Source: Halococcus sediminicola (GTDB taxonomy: Archaea > Halobacteriota > Halobacteria > Halobacteriales > Halococcaceae). From it: a stretch of DNA of 64,000 bases. Position numbers and translations under genes: made by a program. The stretch is from assembly GCF_000755245.1 (NCBI RefSeq), contig NZ_BBMP01000005.1, positions 62,001-126,000 of the forward strand, in the 5' to 3' direction. The notes beneath the pieces were generated by a model. It had not been told where the DNA came from and ran no database searches. It worked only from the letters and a program-made list of their open reading frames with translations. Positions 7,846-17,020 of this stretch are shown here, piece after piece. How positions within the stretch are numbered: the first letter of the stretch is position 1; each line of letters begins with the position of its first letter.

Positions 7846-8943
7846 GTGGTCGACGCTATCACCGTTATGACTTGGAATCTGCACGGAGAGAACAATCCTT
7901 CCAGAGAAACGATAGCAGAGCAGATAGAATTCCTGGAAGAACATCACCACGAGAACAGATCCTCTAAAGAGGATGAACCTCCCTCTGGGGACACGGACCT
8001 CTTTCTTCTCCAAGCTGTCGACTATAGCAAGAAAGACGAAACCAAAGACTTCAGTCACTTCCAGCAGATCAAGAAGCACTTTGAGGATCGCGGCTTCCAC
8101 ACGGCAGACAACCGTGATTGGAACCGTCAGCTCCACGACCTCGACGTCCAGCCCTACCACAACATTACGAGTCCGTTCAAACGATGCAAAATCACCGCTA
8201 GTCGCTGGCCACTCGATAGAAAAGAGTTAGATCTGAGAAACAATGGAAATGGGAAACCACGGGGCCTCAATTATTTCTACAGCAGCTTCCTCACTGGTCC
8301 GTTCGTCTCCGACATCCATCTCCCGGACGAAGACACTACCGACAAGGAGGGACTCGAAGTCTGGAATACGAGCATCATCCACGGTGCAGGCTGGAAAGAA
8401 GAGAAAATCAAAGCACTCGAAACAGTCTACAGCAGAATCTATCTCCAGAATCGAAAGACGGACAAGAAAATCATTCTCGGTGGCGACTTCAACGCACCTT
8501 GGAAAGAAACCAACGAACAGGGAAACGTTCAGATACACCCCCACAGTCCAGATTCAAAGCATCTCGACAAACCCTTCTACGGAGATCCATACCGCTATCA
8601 GGATGGAGAGGGAGGTACCCAACAGTTTTCATTTAACCAGCGCTGGCGGAACGCAGAGAGCTACATCTTCGATGTAGAGAAAAGTGACTGGGACATGAGG
8701 GATGCCTACTGGCATGCTGATGATAGCCTCAGCCTACCCAGCACCGACGACCACACTCACGTCGTCAATAATGGAAATCCACCTAACAAGCGATTAGACC
8801 ACATCCTCGCTGACGACCACTTCACCGTCAGTAGCTGCGAAATCCAGAACGGTGTCGGCGACGACATCGAGGCGAACGGATTCGAGAATGGCGTCACGCC
8901 GAGCGACCACGCACCGGTCAAAGCCACGTTACAGATCGAGTGA
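7846..8943 (+). CDS. Endonuclease/exonuclease/phosphatase (EEP) fold protein, catalytic Glu missing
   Basis: 365 aa from GTG 7846 (an ATG at 7867 is an alternative, but it would truncate strand 1). EEP motifs are clear: MTWNLHG, ILGGDFNAPW, RLDHILADD and TPSDHAPVKATL, which provide the Asn, Asp-x-Asn, Asp and Ser-Asp-His of the DNase I-like fold. The second motif, usually LQE(V/N), reads FLLQAVDYS, so the metal-binding Glu is Ala. The enzyme may be inactive, use another acid, or act on an unusual phosphodiester. It contains long His/Lys/Asp insertions between motifs. Context in a nuclease island suggests a nucleic-acid role. Confidence 0.83.
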   Translation: MVDAITVMTWNLHGENNPSRETIAEQIEFLEEHHHENRSSKEDEPPSGDTDLFLLQAVDYSKKDETKDFSHFQQIKKHFEDRGFHTADNRDWNRQLHDLDVQPYHNITSPFKRCKITASRWPLDRKELDLRNNGNGKPRGLNYFYSSFLTGPFVSDIHLPDEDTTDKEGLEVWNTSIIHGAGWKEEKIKALETVYSRIYLQNRKTDKKIILGGDFNAPWKETNEQGNVQIHPHSPDSKHLDKPFYGDPYRYQDGEGGTQQFSFNQRWRNAESYIFDVEKSDWDMRDAYWHADDSLSLPSTDDHTHVVNNGNPPNKRLDHILADDHFTVSSCEIQNGVGDDIEANGFENGVTPSDHAPVKATLQIE

Positions 8944-8969
8944 ACTCTCGGCTGGAGACGCGTCGGGTA

Positions 8970-9362
8970 TTATCCTTCGATGACGGTAACAGAGACACGA
9001 CGGGTCCGCGGGCCGTCACACTCGACGAATAGCACCGACTGCCAGCGTCCGAGATCCAACTCTCCATCAACGATGGGTACCGTCACGCTCTCGCCGAGTA
9101 TCATCGCTTGAAGGTGCGCGGCAGCGTTGTCGTCGATAACGTCGTGCTCGTAATCTTCGTCGGCTGGAACGAGGTTATCGACTGCTTGGATGATATCGTT
9201 CAGTAGCCGATGTTCGTTTTCGTTGAGGATCACTCCTGCAGTCGTGTGCGAGACGAAGACCAGACACGCTCCATGAGAGACATCTGCGGGGACTGCTTCG
9301 GCAACTTCGCTAGTGATATCCACGATATCGATGCGCTCGGTGGTCGACACTTCGATGGTCAT
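8970..9362 (-). CDS. yjbQ: YjbQ/UPF0047 family protein
   Basis: 130 aa, full length for the family. Signatures include GACLVFVSHTTAGVILNEN (His-Thr-Thr near the subunit interface), an EDYEHDVIDDNAAAHLQAMI segment and the C-terminal LDLGRWQSVLFVECDGPR. YjbQ proteins form trimers, have weak thiamine-phosphate synthase activity in E. coli, and are widespread in archaea without a settled role. The gene is convergent with the EEP gene, 26 bp away. It is a housekeeping-type gene within an otherwise nuclease-rich stretch. Confidence 0.92.
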   Translation of the reverse strand: MTIEVSTTERIDIVDITSEVAEAVPADVSHGACLVFVSHTTAGVILNENEHRLLNDIIQAVDNLVPADEDYEHDVIDDNAAAHLQAMILGESVTVPIVDGELDLGRWQSVLFVECDGPRTRRVSVTVIEG

Positions 9363-9520
9363 ACGATAGGTGCTTGGCGGGGGCGCTAAGCCTTTCTGGG
9401 CCGCCTCTCCATCTCATGAGATCTCAATCTCTGCACCCCAGTTTTCAATCGCTCTATCGGTGAGTCGTCAACTATCCTATCTAATAGCAAGTGACTCGTG
9501 ACCCTCTTTTCTCCTCTACG

Positions 9521-10315
9521 CTATTGAGTGGCTTCGGTGAGGTTTGGAATCTCCTCTGCTAATGCTTCTATCTCTGAATACCCGACATGACCTTGCCCAA
9601 AGAACGGTGCGTCAATCAGGAGAACTGACCGTCCACCATCGAAATGACACCTTGTTATCTCGAACTCATTTCGTTTGTTCGCGGGTCGCGTGCCAACTAA
9701 GTCACAATCGAGACGCTTCTGCATCGGCTTGACGAACTCGTCGGTGTCAGCGTAGCTAATGATGACCTCTACCTTCGGGTTTTCTTTGAGTTTGGTGAAA
9801 TAGAGATCTATCCGGTTTGGGAGTACTTCTGCCTCGTAATCCTCGAGGGAATCCCAAACCCGCTGGTATGGTTCGAATGTTTCAGGTTTATCAGGATGAC
9901 ATCTGAGAGGGAAAGCTTCCCCACTGAAATGATTGCTATCTTGGCGCCCAAACCGTTGCTCTGCGAATAGGTAGGACGCCGTCTTGCTTTTCCCTGTCTT
10001 TGAGTTCCGTCCTTTAGGTGAGGTTCCTTCGAGGGCCAAAAGAAATGCGGCCTGATAATGTCGAGTGGTCGATGTACGAGTACCTTTTTCGACAGAGCGA
10101 CCATAGGCCATCTCCCATACGTCTACGAAATCCTCTGCGTGATCGAATCCGCGTCGAACGCGGTAGTAGTCCGATAGGTCTTCCAAATATTGACATCGCT
10201 TGATCGAATCGTACTCCTCCCGTCCAATGAACCAATAGCGGCCATTGAGGTTTCCGTATCCGAGCCAGTTGTAGAGATTGTCCCTGACGAGAGATTCGGG
10301 TAGTCGTTCACCCAT
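9521..10315 (-). CDS. Unknown protein, possible glycosylase-like fold
   Basis: 264 aa from the ATG at 10315. The longer frame to 10387 adds a hydrophobic/basic stretch upstream of the compact domain. I do not recognise a family with certainty. Residues just after the start, NLNGRYWFIGREEYDS, could be the first strand and loop of a Rossmann-like or uracil-DNA-glycosylase-like sheet. Later NHFSGEAFPL, VEVIISYADTDEF and VLLIDAPFFGQGHVG look like further strand-loop elements. No definite catalytic residue can be named. It lies between YjbQ and an HhH-like gene inside the defence island. Confidence 0.6.
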   Translation of the reverse strand: MGERLPESLVRDNLYNWLGYGNLNGRYWFIGREEYDSIKRCQYLEDLSDYYRVRRGFDHAEDFVDVWEMAYGRSVEKGTRTSTTRHYQAAFLLALEGTSPKGRNSKTGKSKTASYLFAEQRFGRQDSNHFSGEAFPLRCHPDKPETFEPYQRVWDSLEDYEAEVLPNRIDLYFTKLKENPKVEVIISYADTDEFVKPMQKRLDCDLVGTRPANKRNEFEITRCHFDGGRSVLLIDAPFFGQGHVGYSEIEALAEEIPNLTEATQ

Positions 10316-10568
10316 TGTTTGCCGTAGTAGGCAATCTTGCTTATAAATTATGAGGCGAGGAAGAAATCCTCTCAGCTTGGGATCCAAGTGGAAAATTCCT
10401 ACAGTCGAAATACTCGGTTGATTCCCTATGAAGACATCTTCTCTCTGGATTAACCTTTCGACTCCTGGAAAACCTGCTAAAAGGTGTAAAACTCTTTAAA
10501 AGCGTCAAGAGCTCTTGTTCGGCGGAGCTGTCACCGCATTCAGAGCCATTCGACCGTCTTGACGACGC

Positions 10569-11147
10569 TCATACTGTGTGCTTATCAAGCGCCCATAGCG
10601 CCATATCCACCTCTCGCGGTGTGAAGTCACGTTCATCAGCAATGGCCCACACCTCGTTTAGGTAGAAGTCATAGGTCCGGGGCCGCTTCTGATAATTGCG
10701 GAAATGTTCCAGAAATTCAGCAAAGGTGGCGTAGCTGTCGGTGGCAGCGAGGTCGGGCCGCACTGCGATGAGAGCGCGAAGCGCCCGATAATCGATAATG
10801 GCGTAGGTTTCCGGGTCGGCCACCGTCAGTACAGTGGAGGCGATCGGAACCCGAACGCCATCTAAGCGAGACAACGTCTCGACCGCCACAACGGGGTCGT
10901 GGGCTTGCAGGGCTGTTCGGGTGAGCCGTGTAACCGACTCTTCATCGTTTCGGTGGACAAGGCGGTCATTCCGCCGGTTTCGATTTTTCCACCTGCCGAT
11001 CCGAAGCAACTCGTTACGCGAGACTTCGCCGCGAGACTGAATCGCCATCGAGATGGAGCCAAATCGCGCGTCACCGTCCTTTTCCCATTCGCCGTCGGGT
11101 GTCAGGTACTCAATGGGCGTGGCCGTCCATTCTTTCTCGGAATTCAA
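10569..11147 (-). CDS. Helical protein with HhH-GPD-like segment
   Basis: 192 aa. An N-terminal module (TPDGEWEKDGDARFG, then NELLRIGRWKN) is followed by a helical core with DGVRVPIASTVLTVADPETY and AIIDYRALRAL. This resembles the helix-hairpin-helix region of HhH-GPD DNA repair proteins (LPGVGxxTAxxIL...DPExYxxID). The catalytic Lys or Asp of glycosylases is not obvious, so function is open. Its 5' end overlaps, antisense, the first codons of the SRA-HNH gene. Two alternatives follow: this gene starts internally (Met at 11048), or the neighbour lost its original start. Confidence 0.65.
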   Translation of the reverse strand: MNSEKEWTATPIEYLTPDGEWEKDGDARFGSISMAIQSRGEVSRNELLRIGRWKNRNRRNDRLVHRNDEESVTRLTRTALQAHDPVVAVETLSRLDGVRVPIASTVLTVADPETYAIIDYRALRALIAVRPDLAATDSYATFAEFLEHFRNYQKRPRTYDFYLNEVWAIADERDFTPREVDMALWALDKHTV

Positions 11148-11919
11148 GGGTCAGCGTCAGCACGGAATCTCAACACCAGTTGATCTCCCTGTTATACTCA
11201 TTTTCACAGATGTTGAAAGCAAGGAGTATGGCTACAGCGACCAGTTCTTCGACAATGGAATCTTCGTCTACTCTGGAGAGGGTCAGCAAGGAGACATGGC
11301 TATGGAAGGGGGGAATGAACGGATACTCAATCACAAAGACCGCGGTGATGTACTTCATGTCTTTGAGAAAGTGGGAGACATCAGCGGTGCAGACGTATTC
11401 TCGTATGATGGCCAATGCGAGTATGTAGACCACTTCTGGGAACAAGCCCCTGATGTGAATGGAAACTTGAGGCGAGCTGTCCGGTTCAAGCTAGCTCCTC
11501 TTGGTGGGATCGAAGCTGATATCACCGAAGCAGAGGCTGCATCGCTCTCCGAAGACGATCTCTTTCGGAGAGCAAAGCAAGCTCTTTCCACAAAGGACAC
11601 TACCGAAACCACAACATACGGTAGTTCGAACGAGAAATCGTATTTTCGGAGCCAGTTGGTACGAGACTTCGCGTTATCAGTTGCTAATGGTGTTTGCCAG
11701 GCCTGTGAAAAGAATGCGCCCTTTAGAACTAATATGGGGAAGCCATTTCTAGAAGTTCACCATATTCATCGCCGAAGCGACGGCGGTCTTGACGATCCAG
11801 AGAACATTATTGCAGTTTGTCCTAACTGTCATCGAGAGACACACTATGGAGAAGCTGGTGATGGAATCAACAGTGGGCTTATTCAGAAAGCAGAAGACCG
11901 CAACCGTCGATTTTCGTGA
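11113..11919 (+). CDS. SRA-like + HNH restriction endonuclease
   Basis: About 268 aa from ATG 11113 (an earlier ATG at 11053 is also open). Counting from 11053, residues 32-150 form an SRA/YDG-like module: GQRQHGIS, GYSDQF, YSGEGQQGDM, GNERILNHKDRG, LHVFEKVG. This fold flips and reads modified cytosine. Residues ~200-270 are an HNH domain with CQAC (215-218), EVHHIHRRSDGGL (H236-H237), N251 and CPNCH (256-260). Such proteins cleave DNA carrying modified bases (McrA-like type IV restriction). Homologues usually have extra residues before GQRQxGIS. Here the N-terminus is short and overlaps an antisense gene, so a 5' rearrangement is possible. Confidence 0.85.
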   Translation: MGVAVHSFSEFKGQRQHGISTPVDLPVILIFTDVESKEYGYSDQFFDNGIFVYSGEGQQGDMAMEGGNERILNHKDRGDVLHVFEKVGDISGADVFSYDGQCEYVDHFWEQAPDVNGNLRRAVRFKLAPLGGIEADITEAEAASLSEDDLFRRAKQALSTKDTTETTTYGSSNEKSYFRSQLVRDFALSVANGVCQACEKNAPFRTNMGKPFLEVHHIHRRSDGGLDDPENIIAVCPNCHRETHYGEAGDGINSGLIQKAEDRNRRFS

Positions 11920-11990
11920 CTTCCCATCTGCAATTGCTGCCGTCTATTTGTGCGCAATTTTTATGATATCTTAGGATCATTCCATATAGA

Positions 11991-14768
11991 ATGGTCAGCC
12001 TCCTCCCCGAATATCCCTTCTTCATCGACTACCGGGATGAAATGCTATCGAGACTCTCTTCGATTGAACAGTTGGCTGTATTGGACGATGAAATCGCCAA
12101 TAAGGCGGTTCTTAGTCGGTACCAGGGACCGGTCGATTCGTTCGAATGGCGATATTTAGAAAGTCATTATGATGACTTGTTCGTCAAATTCCTCCTCGAC
12201 CGGATCACGGGGATTGTCGATACAACACCGGTTGAGACACACAAACGAGATTTCCACCAATTTCGCCATGGTATTGCAAGGCTCAACCGACATCTCCCGA
12301 CACAACGGTCTGTTACTACCACAACGTTAGCGAAGCCAGCCGAACGGATACTCCTCAAGCGCCTTCGACAATCCGGCTTCAATCCGGACGACCTCTCGCT
12401 ATCGTATATCGAGCGAGGTGGTGGACTGTATCTCCTTGAGCTATTCGTCTCCGCTGCACAGCAGCAGGCACTACACAGAGGGCCATTGCTGACGACACTC
12501 CTCAACGAAGCTAGTACCCTCGGAGAGGGGAATCAAGATTCAGTTTCAGAGCTACTCAACTACCCGGTGTTGATGGTCACTCCGTGGAAAAACCAACGTG
12601 ACGGACTCAACCGGTGGCTAGAGAACGATCAAAAAGGTATTCTTGAGATGGCAACTGCGACCGGCAAAACCGTCGCTGGTATCGCAGCAATAGCATACCT
12701 CTGTGGCGACCTTCCCGAACATCCCGACCAAGAGCCCGCTACTAACGACGCCAAAATCCTCGTTGTCGCTCATTCGAACGCGATCCTCAAACAGTGGGAG
12801 CGCGAAATCCAGGAAAAACTCGGGCTGCCGATGCCCGAGCGCACCGACGCGGATCTCCCCGACAAGCTCCATTTCGCCACTGGCAAGGTCGAGTTCTATA
12901 CGGCTCAGTCACTGCTGCCCCGCTATGATCGCGATCTCGAAGACGAGTACGATCTTGTGATCTACGATGAAGTCCATCACTACTCGAATGTCAAAGGATT
13001 CGGCAAGGCCATCACTCGGCCCAACTACAAAGCTGCAATCGGGCTCTCGGCAACAATCGGCGATGAGGACGGACCGAAGCGCCGTCAGTTGGAGCAGGTC
13101 CTCGCTCCAGTTGTCTACACGTATGGATTACAGGAGGCGTTGGCCGATAGTATCATTCCGGAGTTTGAATGGACCGTCCATCCCACGGCACTCGATCCAC
13201 ACGAACGGAGCGAATGGCAAAAGACGACCGACTCTATTACGAACACCTTCCGAGCGATCAAAGCGAGCCCTGAAACACGGCGCGCCCTTGAACGACTGAG
13301 TGTTCCCTTTACCGAGATGCGAGACCTGGGTGACTTCATCCAGGCGTTTCAGGCTGCAGGCATTGAACGAAACGGGAACGTTCCCGACTCCTGGGAACGA
13401 TTGCAAGCGGCGATCCAGAGTCGTAACTGGATCCGCCACCGGTCCCGCCCGAAGCTCGACGATGCCATCCGACTCGCCAAAGATTACCTGATCGATTCGG
13501 ATCAGCAGGTGAAGCTCGTCATCTTCTCGATGGATATTGCCTCGGCAAACAGGATTGCTGAGGAGCTTCGTGAGATCTCTGATAACGTCTTCTTAGCCCA
13601 CAGTAAACTCGCGAGTTCGTCGAAGAAGAATACAAAGCTCGTCCAGCAGAATATCGATGGCTTCGCGAAAGCACAGAACGGTGTGCTCGTGTCCCCGCGA
13701 TTGCTTGATGAGGGTATCGATGTTCCCGACGCTGAGGTAGGTATCAACGTCGCAGGAACGAAAACACAGCTTCAGCTTGTCCAACGGATGGGTCGGATTC
13801 TTCGCAAACATGGCGATAAGAAGCCCCATTTCCATCACTACATCTCGGTTCCCGACGAAGAATATCTCGAGGGGCTCGACTCAAAGGAGTACGCACAGGA
13901 ACTCAACTGGGTTCGTGAGTTAGGGACCAAGATCGGCCAACAGCCAATCATCGATGACGCGACGGTCAATCCGGACGTTATCCATCATGCAGAACAACGT
14001 GGTAACGAACTCTGGGCACAGGACCTTCTCAACGATATTGGCGTTGAAACGGTTCAAGGAACCATCCATCTCGATCAGGTTCTTGAGGATCTAACTGGGC
14101 CAGCTGCTGGAACGATTAGAAGCCACCTTGAGATAGACGATAATGAGCTAAGTAGGGACACCTGGCAAGCTACGATGGAGGAACTCCGTGAACAGGATTT
14201 ACTACCGGTTCCAGTATTGCAGCGGGTCTGGTGGCTGTTCCCGCTATATCGGGAACGGCCATCGGAGCTGGACGAGCTGTTGGTTGAGGTCGTTCGTGTA
14301 AAGGGAGATGATAGGAAGACTTCGACAGCCACTACGAGTGAGCAAGAATCAGCGATCGAGGATGAAAAAGACGTTGAAGCTGACCAAGATCTCAATGAGA
14401 GTGAGCCTCTGGAATCCGCTCAACAATCGGGACCACCAGATGTCGGCCAGCAGGATACAATACGCGCTAACGGTAGTAATGGAAAGTCCGATGACAAGTG
14501 TGTAAGCCATGGACAGTCTAAGAAATGCGATGATCCGGAGGGGAAAGGAGAGATCAACGCAGAGCCGAAATCACCTCAGCAACCAATATCCATCACCGAT
14601 ACCTCTAGGAGCAGTAATCGATATTCCGACAAGACTCGGAGAAGAGAAACTCCCGCTATTGAGAACAAGGACTCAAATTTGCAGGGAACTGCTAGATTGA
14701 GCGAGTTTGAGTGGCAACAATCGGAAGGTCTACTAGCGAAGTTGTGGAAACGAATTCGTGGCCGCTGA
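11991..14768 (+). CDS. SF2 (DEAD/DEAH-type) helicase
   Basis: 925 aa. Helicase motifs appear in order: Q-like ENDQKGILEM, Walker A TATGKT (~220), DEVHH Walker B (~325), GLSAT motif III (~350), then in the second RecA domain VLVSPRLLDEGIDVP and QRMGRILRKHGD motif VI (~597). The first ~190 residues are a specific helical N-terminal domain. The last ~170 (from ~750) are a Ser/Glu/Lys-rich, low-complexity tail, probably disordered. The type resembles the RAD25/type III restriction-like translocases. It lies 72 bp after the SRA-HNH gene and 119 bp before the AddB-like gene, all on one strand, so it may power either neighbour. Confidence 0.9.
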   Translation: MVSLLPEYPFFIDYRDEMLSRLSSIEQLAVLDDEIANKAVLSRYQGPVDSFEWRYLESHYDDLFVKFLLDRITGIVDTTPVETHKRDFHQFRHGIARLNRHLPTQRSVTTTTLAKPAERILLKRLRQSGFNPDDLSLSYIERGGGLYLLELFVSAAQQQALHRGPLLTTLLNEASTLGEGNQDSVSELLNYPVLMVTPWKNQRDGLNRWLENDQKGILEMATATGKTVAGIAAIAYLCGDLPEHPDQEPATNDAKILVVAHSNAILKQWEREIQEKLGLPMPERTDADLPDKLHFATGKVEFYTAQSLLPRYDRDLEDEYDLVIYDEVHHYSNVKGFGKAITRPNYKAAIGLSATIGDEDGPKRRQLEQVLAPVVYTYGLQEALADSIIPEFEWTVHPTALDPHERSEWQKTTDSITNTFRAIKASPETRRALERLSVPFTEMRDLGDFIQAFQAAGIERNGNVPDSWERLQAAIQSRNWIRHRSRPKLDDAIRLAKDYLIDSDQQVKLVIFSMDIASANRIAEELREISDNVFLAHSKLASSSKKNTKLVQQNIDGFAKAQNGVLVSPRLLDEGIDVPDAEVGINVAGTKTQLQLVQRMGRILRKHGDKKPHFHHYISVPDEEYLEGLDSKEYAQELNWVRELGTKIGQQPIIDDATVNPDVIHHAEQRGNELWAQDLLNDIGVETVQGTIHLDQVLEDLTGPAAGTIRSHLEIDDNELSRDTWQATMEELREQDLLPVPVLQRVWWLFPLYRERPSELDELLVEVVRVKGDDRKTSTATTSEQESAIEDEKDVEADQDLNESEPLESAQQSGPPDVGQQDTIRANGSNGKSDDKCVSHGQSKKCDDPEGKGEINAEPKSPQQPISITDTSRSSNRYSDKTRRRETPAIENKDSNLQGTARLSEFEWQQSEGLLAKLWKRIRGR

Positions 14769-14842
14769 GTTGTTTCGTTGGCGATTTCATCCGGTACCAG
14801 TAGCATACCCTCTCTGTAAGCGGTTGTGTGATATTTGGTACT

Positions 14843-14852
14843 CCCCCCCCCC
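14843..14852 (+). repeat. Run of ten cytosines upstream of the AddB-like gene
   Basis: A C10 homopolymer lies 36 bp before the ATG at 14888, between the SF2 helicase and the AddB-like gene. Tracts of this length are prone to slipped-strand length changes. The position is right for phase-variable promoter or leader spacing, but this is only inference. Confidence 0.6.
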
Positions 14853-14887
14853 TACATTCAAGCAGCAGGCTCTCACTATTGAGCAGT

Positions 14888-17020
14888 ATGCCCTCCGTGA
14901 GCGAATACGACATTGCTCTCTCTGGCAAGCTATACGAATATCCGTTTCTCTCCACCGATATTGGTGATCAGATTGCACCGTTGTATGCAAATCTTGCTGA
15001 AGAATACGGGATTGACAATGTCCTCGTCGTAAAGCGGTTTCCGACTGAGACAGACGATATCGCTGAGTCCCTTGGGAATGCAATCGAAGGTATTGAGCGA
15101 CCGAACGTCGTAGGACTGTCGGCTCACGCAATCCATACTTTAGAAGAACTCCCGAATCCGCCTCGCCAACTCGATATCACTGAATCATCGCTACTACTAT
15201 CTTCGTTTATCAAGCGTCGGAACTGGACTACCGAATACCTTGAGCGAGCATCTGAGAGAGACTCGTTTGAGTTCGACGTCGAGAGACTCGTCCAAGAAGC
15301 GACGTGGCAGGGCAATGTGATTAATACAGACGACCCTGTACTCGCGGAACTCGCGAAGGTCAACGATACCTATCACGAGTGGCTCGCTGATGCGGATCTC
15401 TTGCCGTCACCAGGGACATTCAGCTACCTGCTAGATGCACTTGCCGATACCGACCTCCAGAATCGAGTCCAGGAAACATATGACGCAGTTTTGGCACTAG
15501 AATTCGAGGAATTCACAGCAATTGATCGTGCGTACCTGGCCCGTATCACTCATGATTGCGAATTGATTTGCGTTGCCGAGCGCGACAGCGCCATTCAGCG
15601 GACGTGGAACGAGCCTGGTCGAATCTCCGATTATACGCCGGATCTGCATACCACTACTGAGCAGGGAACGACCCCACGAACGACTCCGGCGGCGATTGCT
15701 GACTTCTTGGCGACTGGTGATACTGCTGGAGAGCCCGACGATGGATTAGCGACAGTCATCGAAGCCACGACGTTCGAAGAGCAAGTCGGGACTGTCGGTG
15801 AAGAAATCGAGCGTCTCCACCGAGTCGAGGATATTCCCTACGACGAAATGGCGGTCGTCCTGCGCGATTCGAATTCGCGAATCCCGGAAACCCTTCGCTT
15901 GTTACGGACGACTGGCATTCCAGTTCGATCGGCGACTGTCAGTGGACTCGAGCAAGATCCTGCAGCGCGTGAATTGTATGCACTCACGAGCTGGTGTCTT
16001 GAGACGGTCGGCACAACAGTCGGAGAGGGAGATGTCGGGTGGTCCACGGACCGGGCCCGAACTGTGCTCAGTGCACGCGTCCCCGATCTCTCTAACGAGA
16101 CGCTGGCCGAGATTGCTGAATGCGGTCGTAATGAGAGCCTCACCGCAGCCCTCGACATGTGGCTGCTACGGTCGAATCTGAAACACCGGACCGCTGCCAA
16201 CGAAGACCCCTTCCAAGCGAAATCCCAGTTCGAACACGTCGATACCGTCCGGTCGCTGGCGCAAACACTGGATGACTCGGACCTTCTCGATGCAACGTGG
16301 GAATCTCTCGGTAGGGGCCTCGAGCGGGAGATGCAACGAGCAACGAGCGACAAGATCGCTACCGAACTCGAGCTCCCAGAGGGTGGAGTCCTCGTCGATG
16401 CAGCTCGTGTACTGAAAAACACCAGCAAGGAGGCAGTCTTCCTTTTGAGCGTCGTCGACCAAGAATACCCCGCCGATCCACAGCTCAACTCGCTGTTTCC
16501 ACCCCCAGTGATCGAACAGTTGGAAGAGTATCCTGCCTTCACGACCCCTGATTCGAGCGACGTTCGGCGTACCTTCGAATACGCCAGAGAGGAGATTACA
16601 CGGCCGCTGCATGCCTATTATGCAGCACTGAGTCGCCGAATGCTCGCGATCGGGGCACGAGCGGCGACGACAAATCTGTATTTCGGTACCTATCGAGAGG
16701 ACCGTACCGGGAGTGGCCGCAACCACCAGCAGTCACGATTTCTCGACGCAGTAGAAGACACGTTCGGCGAACTCGACCGTCTCGATCACGACGACATCCA
16801 CACCCACGGTCGGGCAGTGCGATTTTCGTTGAACCGTGTCGACGATGCGTTCGAAAACGTTCGTCGAGCGGGCTTAGTCCGAGACCCTGTCGATCTCGAC
16901 GCTCTCGAAGCGGATTTCGCTGGAGTCCAGGAACTGCTCCAAGCCGATCCGCCGGAGGATCTATCGGATGCGATCGAAGCACGGGTCGATTTCGCCGAGG
17001 GGGTAGTTCGTCGTGAGTGA
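14888..17020 (+). CDS. AddB-like inactivated UvrD-type helicase subunit
   Basis: 710 aa from ATG 14888 (MPSVSEYD). I reject an in-frame upstream start at 14828 that would read through the C10 tract. The chain follows the UvrD/AddB plan but lacks a Walker A. The place of Walker B is held by LEFEEFTAIDRAYLARITHD, the degenerate form typical of AddB-like partners. Mid-protein IPYDEMAVVLRDSNSRIPE corresponds to the AddB segment before the second RecA-like domain. KEAVFLLSVVDQEYPADPQLNSL matches the VFxxGxxExxFP region of AddB. It has no recognisable nuclease domain of its own. The ORF overlaps the next gene by 8 bp, so translation is coupled. It is likely a structural/recognition subunit of an AddAB-like complex. 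Confidence 0.8.
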   Translation: MPSVSEYDIALSGKLYEYPFLSTDIGDQIAPLYANLAEEYGIDNVLVVKRFPTETDDIAESLGNAIEGIERPNVVGLSAHAIHTLEELPNPPRQLDITESSLLLSSFIKRRNWTTEYLERASERDSFEFDVERLVQEATWQGNVINTDDPVLAELAKVNDTYHEWLADADLLPSPGTFSYLLDALADTDLQNRVQETYDAVLALEFEEFTAIDRAYLARITHDCELICVAERDSAIQRTWNEPGRISDYTPDLHTTTEQGTTPRTTPAAIADFLATGDTAGEPDDGLATVIEATTFEEQVGTVGEEIERLHRVEDIPYDEMAVVLRDSNSRIPETLRLLRTTGIPVRSATVSGLEQDPAARELYALTSWCLETVGTTVGEGDVGWSTDRARTVLSARVPDLSNETLAEIAECGRNESLTAALDMWLLRSNLKHRTAANEDPFQAKSQFEHVDTVRSLAQTLDDSDLLDATWESLGRGLEREMQRATSDKIATELELPEGGVLVDAARVLKNTSKEAVFLLSVVDQEYPADPQLNSLFPPPVIEQLEEYPAFTTPDSSDVRRTFEYAREEITRPLHAYYAALSRRMLAIGARAATTNLYFGTYREDRTGSGRNHQQSRFLDAVEDTFGELDRLDHDDIHTHGRAVRFSLNRVDDAFENVRRAGLVRDPVDLDALEADFAGVQELLQADPPEDLSDAIEARVDFAEGVVRRE

